Source of the DNA: Sclerurus mexicanus
Taxonomy: Eukaryota > Chordata > Aves > Passeriformes > Furnariidae
Direction: 5' to 3'
NCBI GenBank assembly: GCA_013396755.1
Contig: VWZF01007079.1
Span: forward strand, 248,001 to 312,000
Length of the DNA stretch: 64,000 nt
Shown: piece after piece, positions 14,161 through 25,428 of the stretch
Position numbering within the stretch: position 1 is the first letter of the stretch
How the letters are laid out: each line of letters begins with the position of its first letter
Made by a program: the position numbers and the translations under genes
The notes under the pieces: model-generated
The model's input: the letters and a program-made list of their open reading frames with translations, nothing else
Told to the model about the DNA's origin: nothing
The model's database searches: none

Positions 14161-15073
14161 GTGTCTGTCACGCCTGTTCACCTGATTCCCCCACCCTGGA
14201 CTCAGACAAGCTCAGCATCACAAGGACAGTTGGTACCACTCTTGTGGAACCCTCTGACACCCCACAGACATCAATTAATTCTTCTCAGGGCCACGTTTTC
14301 AAAGTCCTGCATCTGCCACAACACTGGATATGTCTATCAGCTTTAGGTACTTTTCCCCCCGAACCCTTGTGTAAAAAACATTCTCTCAGCACTGCTGTGC
14401 TCAGGCTGGTGTTCCCTGTGCTCACAGGACCAGAAAGCAGCAAAGGCTGTGCGTGTTCCCGTGCCAGCCCCCCAGTTTGGCTGTGTGGGAAAGCCACTGC
14501 CAGCAGGCTGGACAGACACACCTGGATGTGCTGGGCACAGCACTCCTCTGCTCTTCAAACTGCTTCTCCGTGCATATGATGAAGGCAAAATAAAATCCTT
14601 AGATTGCCAGCTTTAAAAAAAGTCCGAGTCAGTCAAAAGCATATACAAATGTGCACTTCTTAATGAAAGACAGCAATGAGCAAATTATTATATGGTGTGT
14701 GTAGCAATTGTTTTCCTCAAATTGCAAAAATATGCCTTACATTTTATTTTGGAGAAATCACACTTTACTCCTTTATATTTCAAATATTAAAATGAGGTAC
14801 AAAAATATAAATAAATCATGTGAGGGAGTTTCCTGATAGAAATTGAACTGCCTGTGGATGTGTCAGTATTTGTGGTTGCCTCCAAAATAATTTGGGTCAC
14901 AGTTAATGTAGTTCCTCAGGTCACCCTGTGCAGATCACTATCCACAGGAGTACAAAATAACAACCTGAGAAAATTATCTCCATTAGTGCCTTTGGAGATG
15001 TGACATGCATTCCCAACGTCTGGAAAATAGATTTCTCTCTCTGAATAGTACCCTTGATGGAGGAAATTGAGAC

Positions 15074-15101
15074 TTTTTTTGATTTTTTTTTTTTTCCCCC
15101 C
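15074..15101. repeat. Poly-T / poly-C tract
   Basis: Two T runs interrupted by GA, followed by six C. Low-complexity DNA with no retrotransposon body next to it that would make it a poly-A tail. Confidence 0.8.
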
Positions 15102-17350
15102 GACATAAAGCCAGAAATACACTGGCATGCACTTCAAACAATCCATTTATAACAGATAAAAGAAAGGCTAAATTCTGTGTAATAAAATGTTCAGATGTTA
15201 CCCACAAGTACTTAGGAGTATCTGGCTATTTTTTATTATTTTCAATATGTGATATGGCAACAAAGAGTGAATAGTTTTACAGTAAAATAAACCCCTCAAC
15301 TAATGGTGACCAAAGTAAGCAAATGTCTAAGTATGTCTGACTTGTTCCCCTGTTAACCTATCCCATCCCACTGCCCACTGATGTATCACAAGATCAAGAA
15401 TCAGGGCACAACTCTGTTTTTTCAGTTGCCTCTTTAAATCACTGTCCATTGCAAAGTGCACTCAGCTGTTCCCCCAGCTGTGAAACCATGTGCCTTTGGA
15501 TACAAGGACTCATTAGTTGAATCTCTGTGGGTGGGATCTGGCTTTCTTGGCAAGGACTTTTTTTTTCCCTTTCTGATTCAGAAAGCTGTTTGAAAATGAA
15601 TGGCTAAAAGGAGCCAAGTCATTTATGTTGTGAAGTTCTTGACATTTCTGGATAAATGCCCTGTCAGAGGCATTTTAAAAATCTGTCACCTTGAACCAGA
15701 GGTAAGAGGGTCTTGTTCTTTTCTGCTTTTCTTGGCAAAGACATTCACTTCCTTTCTTTTCACTTCTCACTCTCCTTTCCCCTGGAAACTGCCTCTTCTC
15801 TCACCAGAAGTGGTCTTTGTTCTGTCCCTTTATGTGAATTCTGGATTTCTAGGTGAAGAACAAGACTTCAATATCTGTCTGACAGGTAAAAACACCAGGA
15901 TTACTTGTTTTGGTTGTAGAAAAGGTTAACGTTCCCGCGTTCCTTGGCCAGTTCTCATGCAGCAGGACAGTTCTTTGGAATGTAATAGTTTGTTTTGAAA
16001 GCACAGGAGCCTGGTCTTTCACTTATTAGCCTTGTGGCAGATTTCTGTAAGTAGCGTTATGACATTTAGAGTGCAAGGACAAACTCTACACAGTATTTCG
16101 TATTGAAATGTGAATCAGCATCCCTAAACCTGTAAATGTTATTGAATACATCTGTTAAACTGGCATCTCTGCAGAGGCCTTAATTGGAAAAGGTGCCATC
16201 AGAGCAACTGTGCTTTTCTGTAATTCATGGAGCAACCAAACCCGGAACTTTGGAGAAGTCAGGGACTACTTGCACAACAGCAAGAGGTCTGAGCGAAAAA
16301 GTGTATGGTGCCATTTGAGGAATAAGGAAACCTGATACACAAGTTGAGAGAAAGACATGTGCCTCATTTAAATTTATTTTGAAAGCTGTAATTCTGTGAA
16401 AGGCTCATTCAGTGCGAACTCTAGGGTTTTTTTTAACTTTATACTTATGGTCTTCTTCACTGCTCTTTTTGTTCAAATTCAAGGGTCAGTACATCTTCAT
16501 TGGTTTTGTTTGTTTCTCTTTGTGCTAACAGAAAATAGAAATAAACTGGACTATCTCCAAAGCAGTTATTTAACATTCTAATAATGTGCAGAAATGCAAT
16601 TAGAAATCCTGTTCTGTGTAAAACTAGAAGAATAATGTTTAATTTGTATTGATAAAATCCATAAAAGAATTGTATAACTGATTGAATAACATTTTCTAAT
16701 CCCTAACCAACAGTTTGGCTTTAATTAACATGTGAAAATAAAAATACAAAAGGAAATAGAAGAAAACTAAGAGCTCAGTTAGGATAATATAGGTATGTCA
16801 TACATTGCAATAGAACAGTAATTCGAGTTCAGCATTTTTTGAATACAGTGTAGAGCAAAATCTCTGTCTGGAGGTAACCTGCAATCATCCTTTCCTGGGT
16901 AATTTCCTTAAAGTACTTCTGAGGGCTCCAGAAAGTTGTTCTGATCTTTACTTAAAGGTAAACCTGTGATTTGCAAAACATTTAGGGTATGTCATTTAGT
17001 AGATGTCACTTAAAGTAAGGAGAGGTCTGCAGCCACATTGGCTCTGGAATTGTGTCCAGGATTTCTTTGTGTAACTTTGTCCCTTAAATCATCTTTAATT
17101 AATTAGAAAGTAAAATTTGGAAGTCAAATTCTATGAGGTGGAGATTTTTCAATTATACTTCTTTTTAACATAAACTCAGGTTATTTAGGTTTTATATACA
17201 AGTAAACCTAGGAAAAATGCTTGAGGGTTTTATGACCCTTCCCAGCAGGGCTTAAGGACCATCAGATCACTACACTGGGCTACTAAATGAGCTTACTACC
17301 TTTAAAATTCTGCAAAAGTATCCTTTGGATATTTTAAACTCAGATAACAC

Positions 17351-17517
17351 TGCCCAGGCTCCCCAGGGCAGTGGGCACGGCCCCAAGGCTGCCAGAGCTC
17401 CAAGTGTGATGCTCTGGGGCACAGGGGGTGACTCCTGTGGATGGGCCTGGGCCAGGCTGAGGGCTGGGCTGGATGGTCCTTGTGGGTCCCTTCCATTGTG
17501 TGATTCTGTGATTTGAT
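17351..17517 (+). mobile_element. CR1 LINE 3' end (5'-truncated copy)
   Basis: The segment starts in the CR1 3' region (caggctccccagggcagtgg) and runs through a ggatggtccttgtgggtccc block. It ends at tccattgtgtgattctgtga, which carries the short octamer-type tail (ATTCTGTG-like) typical of CR1 3' termini. Only about 170 bp remains, a normal outcome of abortive CR1 reverse transcription. It lies in the same orientation as the host gene. A 149-codon frame on the opposite strand (17270-17719) crosses it and is a by-product. Confidence 0.9.
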
Positions 17518-20500
17518 ATGTTCTGACTCTCGAGAATGTGCTCACTGTGACCTTCCAAAGATAACTAAGGACAGAACTAAGATAACTGAGCAAGCCTCCT
17601 TGCTCTCCTGGGTTGCACTTCTTCAACACTCTGTATCTATCCAGTGTAGCATTCCAGGTTCTTGAGGTATCCCACCACAATTCTGTGACCCCAAAGAATT
17701 GTCCTATAAAGAATCCCAAAGAATTAGCCCTGTAATTACATATTCACCTCAAATTCCTCATTTTTGTTCCCCATCTCACATGCATTAGTGTACAGGCAAT
17801 TCAGATGGACACCCAGTCATGCTGGTTTTCCAGAAAAAGGGAGCTTTCAGCACATCCGCCTAAATATCTCATGATTTGCCCGTCAACTGAAAGGCCATCG
17901 ATTATGTTTTTTTTAAATGATGATTGCCATTAAAATTATTGATGGTAAGATTCTGAAAGTGCGATTGGATTCATTAAACTAGTTTAAATCTGGTTAAAAT
18001 CTCACCCAGAAAAGGGCTTCATGCAGGAGTTCTCAGAGTTCCAAAAATGTTCTTCTGTCTGCTTCTAACCAATACCAGCGGGTTTGTGTGTGTTTGAAGT
18101 GAAACCATTAAATATGTTTCTGTTAGTTCAATATTGACCTTGGGCATGGCCATGGCCAGAGCTCCCAATGAAATCCAACCACAGAGAAGGCCTTGTGGTT
18201 TTGAATGTTGCTGCCAACACTAAGGCAGTGCTGGCTGGAGTCCCTGTGAAGAGAGCAGCTTGTTTCTTTGGTTGTTGTTAGCCTGGTGAGGAGTTGTAGT
18301 GCCAAGACCCAGCAGCACAGTAAAAAACCTGTAACAGTGTTGAACTGCCTGCTAACCATTGGTATCATTTAGCTGATGAAACTTTTAGAATAGGAAAATA
18401 TTTTCTGAGAAAGTAATGGCAGTGGATTGCAAAACAATGGGATTTTGAAGATTTTGTCACTTTATTCTGCTGGTTGTTAGTATCTAATTCTGTATCTGCT
18501 TTAGTTGATCAGATAACAATTTTCAAAGGAGTCAGTTGGAGTCTTTGATCCAGTATTACAAATTCCTTCCCATTTGCAACAACAGGAAACAATGGCAAAT
18601 GATTAGCAGAGCCAAATTCAAGTTCAATCACTTGTGGGATTACTAGTTTATTTATACAGTAAATGGCTCTAATGCTAGTGTAAGCCTTAGTTTAAAACAC
18701 AGGGGATGCTGCTATTGCATTTTTCACTGCTTATCTTATTTTGTGGCCTTTTCCTGCACTGATGCTGCAGAATGAATTCTGTAGGGACAATGAAATGCAG
18801 ATAGTGATCCCTGAGTGGTGTGACTGCTCCCACTCTTAGAGTGTTCCAGAATCAAATCACACCTTATTTCCAGAAAGACATTGTTGATATTGAACTGCTG
18901 TCAGCCTGTTTCTTTGGTCCTTTAGGCAGTAAAACCTTTGCTTAATAAAGGACTTCAAGCTTTGGCTTCTGTGCAGATCTTTGTTGGTGAGACAATTTGA
19001 AGACTTCACTGAAAACTGCATATTCGCAGTAACTTCTCTAGATTTTGAATTTAATTTATTTGAATATGAAATAATTCTACAAAATGAGTGGCTTGGTTCA
19101 GTTGTTGCAAGAACAATTCCCTCCTCTGTTTCTAAAGCAAGGAACATTCCCCTGCAGATTTTCAATTTTCAAAGTAATAGAACTTGTGAAGAAAGCATTA
19201 TAGATTCAATTAAGTAGTATTCAGAAAAATCTCCCTGTTGTATTCCAGAATAATGACAGGGAAGCATATGTTTTTAAAAGATAAGGTGGTGGCTCAAACT
19301 CTTGCATAACTAGCCAGTCGAAGCCTGGGTCCAGCCTCTTGTTAAGCCAAATGCTTAATGTTGGGTGATTTTGGGTGTTCTTTCCCTTCCACTGTTTCCT
19401 CATGCTAGCAAGGTCAGAATTGCCCCTAGTAATGAGTCCTGCAGTTTGTCCTCCTTTGGAACTTTGTCCACATGCATTTAAAAGAACTGGCCACATTTCA
19501 AGGTCACACAAAGCACTGTGAGTCTTAAGTCTGGGAGTTCTGAGTGGCGCGGTGCTGCTATGACAGCTGGTCCCGATATGATTTCCCTTCTCAGACTCAC
19601 CCAGCAGATACCTGCACTACTGACTGCCTTCCAAACCCAAAGGCTTGTGAAGGGCTTTTATGGTAACTCTTAAACCTGGGTGCTTCTTACAGGTACCAGT
19701 TAGTCACTGTGAATGGTGGACTCGGTTTATCTTTCACCTGGTGTCACTTCAGAGAACCTTTTATAAGCCATATAATAACAACAACACAAAATGTAAGCCA
19801 GGCAATATTTGAGATGTCCAACCTGGAAAGAGGACTGCCTTCAAGTGTCTCCCAATATAGGATTCAACATGAGCATTTTATCTACCAACTGTGCTGGTAC
19901 TGAAAATACAAACCACACTAATTCTGGGCCCACTGAAGGAGTATAAACATCAAAACCATTTTGCTTTGCTCTCTGGAAGCAAATCTGAACACATACTGTA
20001 TAATATACAATACGCATACCTTGTATAAAAGATGTAGATTTAAAAAGCAATGATCCTATAGTTAAATAGAAAATGATATATGAAATTTTCCCAATATTCT
20101 CATAATTGAATTATGTGTTCAATCTCCCCTGGCTGTGAAACAAATTGCTATGAAATTGCAGTAAAATCTAAATGTTTCTGTATTATGAGAGAAGCAGACT
20201 GGAAGTTATTTGCAGGAAGATTTTGACTTTGACCATTAACGACAATAGACATTAATGGCAACTATATCAAAGGGAAATATGGGAAAACAGTAGTGATGTA
20301 GTTACGATGTGTCAGTTGTTGGCAGTTAATTTCCATTTGAAATTGCCTTCCTTTTAAGATTAAGTCCAATAGTCGAGGTTTCTAGGCTGATATCCTTGCC
20401 CATGTCAGCTTTGCTAAGGTGGAATTTCAGCCATGTCTGGGTGTCGCTGCTGGTGGCTGTGATGCCCAGCTCTGATGCACGGGCACCACGGGGCACAGAG

Positions 20501-21041
20501 CTGCACCCTGGCATTGCAGCTGCACAGGCGTCTTGCCATTCCCTGGAGCTCACTGCTCTTTAACTCCCTTCATGTTTAATAGAGACCTGGTGTTCTTTCC
20601 TTGTGTCCTCTCTCTCCTGCAGTGCACACAGAGCAATTCCAAAGGGATTGTTTGCCCCCTTACTCTCCATCAAACGAGCATTTCTGCCCTGCAGGTCAAA
20701 AGGCAGCATTTCATACAACGCAGTAACTCCCTGGCAGAGCCACCAGCACTGACCCTGAGGGGAGCCTGGCACAATTCGCTTCTCCTCTTCCCCAGCCTTC
20801 AGTGTGTAGTTGTGAGTCTTTAGACACTTGGCTTTGCCTGGTTCTGAGTTCTCCTGACTTACAGAGAAACTTTTACATGTATAACTTCTAACAGTTCAGA
20901 GCATGAAAGGGAAAAATAGACTTTTAGCACTAATTTGAACATTAGCATTATTTGGGAAGGAGAGGCTTTTCTCAGCACTTCTAATTTAATTCAGTAATTA
21001 GCACCTTCCTGCTCTAAAAAAACACTCGAGCTAGGAGAGAT

Positions 21042-21073
21042 TCCATCCATCCATCTATCTCATCCATCTATCT
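21042..21073. repeat. ATCC/ATCT tetranucleotide repeat
   Basis: Alternating CATC and TATC units with a single offset in the middle. Probably a polymorphic microsatellite. Confidence 0.85.
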
Positions 21074-21739
21074 ACATTATAGTGAAGGCTATTTGTTTAC
21101 TTCTGCTTCTTGAGTGATTATAGCACTAAGAGAAATTAGAGAAATCTGGTTTCTTGCTCTGTTTTAAAGCTCTGAGTCTCTCATCTCCAGTGCAGAAAAA
21201 CAACTGAACCCTAAAATGAGCTCTTGAGTTTTGACTTCACCTTATAGACTAATTAGGCACCCAATACACTTTTATTGAATGCCACTTTGAGAGAGATTAA
21301 AAGGAAATCATTGCTGTTTGGGGCCACTTTTTAAAATATCTAAATACTTGCATAACAGGACAATTAAAGTAAGTCCCTAGTAAACTACATAACTTTATTA
21401 ATATTAGGTTTTATTTATGTGTAGTTTTCTTATTTCCCCTCCCATGCTTGACCTGAACTTTAAGGGAAAAGTACTGCTGAAATATAACATTGCAATTTTG
21501 TCCATCATCTGGTTTGTCTGCTAAGTTGACTCTTCGTTAAAAAAAAAAATCTAACAATATTTTAAACCTACAACTCAAACCAACATTATTTTACAGAACT
21601 TTTTTTGAACTGCACATTGAAAACTGGATAAATAGTTTCTTCTGGGGTATTTTTATAGTAAAGGAATCAGCGAGTATCTTCTTTTATTATCAAAGGGAAT
21701 AAATTAATACTGGTAAGCTAAGAAACTTTGATGTATTCT

Positions 21740-21960
21740 GCTGCATCTCTGGCCTGGAGATACCTGGCACTCGGGAGACTCCGAGAGCAGGTGGCCTGGC
21801 AGAGCTCGGATCTCAGACAGAATCTGCCAGGTAACACACGAGGAGATGGGAGCGTGGCTGGGCACCAGCAGGAGGGCTGTGCTGACACGGGCAGGAACCC
21901 GGGAGCCAGCAGGTCCTGCTGGCTGCACTCGAGGGGCATTGGGAGGCCCTGAGAGAAACA
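21740..21960. other. GC-rich islet
   Basis: By hand count, 116 of 180 bases at 21781-21960 are G or C (64%). It contains a perfect 9-bp inverted repeat with a 3-nt loop (21904-21924). No coding or repeat-family signal is recognised. Confidence 0.5.
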
Positions 21961-22389
21961 CTGACAGCAGCAGAGAGCCTCTGCCAGAGAAGTCAAATAG
22001 GAAAAGTAAGCATTAACTGATTACTCAACCCTCTTGTCATCGCCTGTTCTAGAAACAGAGAAGCTGGGGGCACTGACAGCACTTACTAAAGGAAAAGAGG
22101 AAGGGTCTGAGAAGAAATCTGGTTTCTGAAGTGGAGGCAAATTAATAAGAAATCTGATCAGGTGTAGAAATAATCTATGGATGGAAGGAAAGGATGTATG
22201 TGGTTCTTGCAGAGGCGCTCACAGCTGTTCATAGTAGTCAGTAAGAACAGAGAGAAACTGCAGTCCCGCTGATATATTTGAATTTTAAAAAAAATACTTT
22301 AAGTTCCTTATCACAGGTTCTTCAAGAAGCTCAGATGACAAGAAATAAAAATGGGAGCTAGTGCCATTAGATAAATCAATGGTGTGCCC

Positions 22390-22650
22390 TCACATTTGTG
22401 AATGTTGTGTCCATTTTGACATGATCAGCTCATCTCTGAAAGACACAGTAGAAGTAGAAAAGGGCTATGAAAAGGGTGACAAACTGATAAAGACGTGTAT
22501 GAGAAGAGATTAAGAACAGAAAAGGCTCCTCATCTTGCTCTTGGATGAGGAGTGATGTCATCTGGTTCTGCTGTCATGACTGGCGTGGAAAGTGTGCATA
22601 GGAAATGACTGTTCAGTGTTTCTCACCAGCAGTAATAGCATGTTTGAAAT
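22390..22650 (+). mobile_element. Ancient, highly diverged CR1-like LINE fragment
   Basis: Several blocks appear in CR1/L3-like order: a tgtgtccattttga block, tagaagtagaaaagggctat, a gggtgacaaactgataaag block, a gagaagagattaa block, tgactggcgtggaaagtg and ctgttcagtgtttctcacca. These correspond to the region downstream of the reverse transcriptase in old amniote CR1-type LINEs. Divergence is high and the 3' end is not resolved. The fragment may extend toward 22780. Confidence 0.65.
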
Positions 22651-24126
22651 GGATGAAAGCATATTCGAATGCAAAACTCTGCTCCAGAGGAGATCAGTGT
22701 AACCACCTTCGAAGGACAGTCATGTCACTTGGCAGCAGAAATGCTCATCAACAGCCATTAAATACAAGTAAAGAGTGCAGGCTGGTTTAGAATGTCCCTT
22801 TACTGCACACTGCGGGCATTCAGGCACTACCTGGGGGTGCATCACCCCATCCTTGCTGGGGGCACACGTTCTCTCCTGAGAATCTACTGCTGCTCACCTT
22901 AGAGACCATATGGTTATTTTTACATTTCTCCAGGAATATGGAAGTTGAAGAAAAAGAGATTGGTGTTATAGAAAATGGGTAATAATAAACAGAAGGGAAA
23001 GGTATCAGTGAACCATGGAAAAGAGCTCTTTTTTGAAAGAGCAACAAAGAAAGGTACAGATGGGCAGATGGCGAGTTTGTGGCAGGAAATGGAGTGAAAA
23101 ACTGGGAGCAGAGAATTTGCAGCAAGGGGAAAAGATTAAACATACATAAAGGAGAGTAGGGACTTCAAAGAATGGTGAATAAATACATGATAATGGAATG
23201 GGAGAAAATCCTGTATATCTGAGTAGTGGAAATTCAGAGTAGTGGGGAAAGGTTTTCTCACTTTTTCAGTTTTATTGCATGCAGAGTCCTTGCAGGTCAG
23301 CTGGATGTGCACATTATGTATGCCTTAATAAGGGCCCATGCCTCTTTAGTGATTGCTTTCTCCTCCGCCCGGGGCCAGAGCTCCAGTCAGGGCTGTTTAT
23401 TCCACGCAGGGACTCCACTGGTAGCGTGGTGTGAATCGAGCTGCTGTGTTCCTGGACAGCTAGAGGCACTGCTAAAGCTCACATTCTGCCAAAGTTAATG
23501 TGTCAAATACATTCAGATCAAAGCTTACTACTTTTAATCTTCCTGTTTCTAGATTTAACATGAGCCTCAGGACAGAGTAGCTTAACTGAAAACAAAAATG
23601 ACATGTATCTGCATAGGGTAAATCCTTACCACATTGTCTGCAATAAAGCCTTGCATCTTAAATATGAGAAGCAACCTTGTTCTAAAATTCTTATTAACTT
23701 TAATTCTTACATTCCTTACTATTCACATTACCAGAGTGCATCAGGGAATAGTCCTGATTACCATATGAAGTTCTTCACAGTTTAGTGTAAACTGCTATCA
23801 GAAGTCAACATAAATAGCTTTTTAACTGATGGAAGGAAGAAGTGAGTTCTCACGTGGTAAATTGACATTCCTCTACTAAATTTAATGGAGGCCAATTAAC
23901 TTTAACTGAGGGGGCAATGTCAGTATACTTTTCTTTTCCTTCTTACAGATCAGTCACTTGCCTTGATACAGTGCTCTTTAGGCAAATATGTAAACATGAT
24001 TAATCAGTATGAATTATCAAAAAAAGAGCTTGAAAGAAAAACTTCCAGCAGGGTGTCTAAAGCAGAAAAGAGCTGTGCAAATTGGTTCCAGGAACACAGA
24101 GTTCCCTAAATTAGGGCAATAGTGGC

Positions 24127-24127
24127 N
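24127..24127. other. Ambiguous base (N)
   Basis: A single undetermined base in otherwise complete sequence, inside non-coding DNA. It is probably a residual assembly or consensus ambiguity and affects no called gene. Confidence 0.99.
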
Positions 24128-25379
24128 TTTATTACAGTAATTAGATCCAAAATACTCTGGGGGTGCATTTCCTGCCCAGTGAGCACGTGCAAATGCCCTA
24201 AATGCAGCTGTGCACACACACTGCCAGTGAAATCTGTCACCGCTTACACAGAAAATGCGAGAGCAGGCTTTGACAGGCTGTGGAAAAAGTGAGTTGAGGG
24301 AAAGACATCGGAAAGGTGGGAAGTTTTGCTTTAATCCTGGCAGTATCCGTACCCCAGATACCAGGAGTACCAAGGCTCAGATCCCACATTGCCGCAGTGG
24401 TTCCTGTGGGAGCCACTCAGCACACACACGACAGTGGTGCCTGCCACCAGGGCCTGGGAAATACAGGGAAATAAGGCAACCAGAGAAAGCAGGGAGTATT
24501 ACTCGTCCGGAGAGGAATGGCATCATTTTTATCAGAGTGGTCACTTAATTAGCTGCTCATGCTGTGACAGCTTGCCCTGCCCCGGACCTAAGCATTAGAC
24601 AGTATTTAAAATGGCATTTTTAAATATAGAGTGTCAAAATTCAATACTGGTATGAAGTCAGAAGTCTGCGTGCTTTGCAACATTTCCAATAGAGTTTTAC
24701 AGCAGTAGCACTGTGGGCTCCAGAGGGAATGAACCCAATGAAAAGAGCAATCCAGAGCTGTGGGTAACAGACTGGCTGCACGTGCTGTCCTGCTGGTATT
24801 CCTTACACGCTCAAGTTAATGGGCACAAATGCACAATTTCCTGCAGAAGTCAGTGCCAGTGTCAAATTCCCCGGGTTAATTAGAAAAAAGAATCTGTAGT
24901 TATTTGGAAATAGAAGTAATCAAACTGAATTATGGAAATTATTTAAAATAAGACTTTTTGCATATGTTTCCATTTTTTGTTCTGTCAAAGAACTGCTGCT
25001 ACAATGGCAGAGAAGAAAATGGAAATAGCTGTTAATTTTTGCAATCTAGCATCAGCAGCAAAAATGTTGGGCGTACTTCCCTGAGTTTTTCAAGTTGCCA
25101 AGATTTATTTACCCACCAAAGATCTCCTATCAGAGTCTTGATTTTTAACTCAAAAATTACACCAAGCTTCGTATGATTTCTTCCATTAATTCCACTTTAA
25201 AACACTATAAGTCCCTTTCCCCCTTTATCTGATTTGCCAAGTCTGGAGTTTGCCCCCTTGAATGAGTATTCTCTCTTTCAAAATAGAGGGTGTAAGGAAG
25301 AGGGGACAAAAATATGTGTAAATGTACATTAGGTGCACATCGGTCTTGACCCTTGTTGAAAAGAGGGATATGAACAATG

Positions 25380-25428
25380 TGACATTATTAAGTTAAAGTG
25401 ACATTATTAAATTAAAGTGACATTATTA
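25380..25428. repeat. 19-bp tandem repeat, about 2.6 copies
   Basis: The unit tgacattattaarttaaag occurs at 25380-25398 and 25399-25417 with one difference (g/a), followed by an 11-base partial copy. The array is a short minisatellite and is likely recent, given the near identity. Confidence 0.95.

Larger units (their letters stand above)
12086..17350. other. Intronic DNA without recognised genes
   Basis: Mostly AT-rich. It includes a GC-richer block (13860-14560) with a stable hairpin (13970-14017) and a poly-T/poly-C run (15074-15101). The short open frames here have no recognisable product. Confidence 0.6.
17518..22389. other. Intronic DNA without recognised genes
   Basis: AT-rich sequence. 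It contains an ATCC/ATCT simple repeat (21042-21073) and a GC-rich islet (21740-21960) with a small perfect hairpin. Nothing else is recognised. Confidence 0.6.

Noticed and set aside
17270..17719. 149-codon open frame on the minus strand
   Set aside because: It runs antisense through the GC-rich CR1 3' end, which has few stops. It does not match CR1 coding sequence, which would be on the + strand.
24017..24373. 118-codon minus-strand frame that includes the ambiguous base
   Set aside because: The frame crosses an N and has no recognisable domain. The coding claim cannot be supported.
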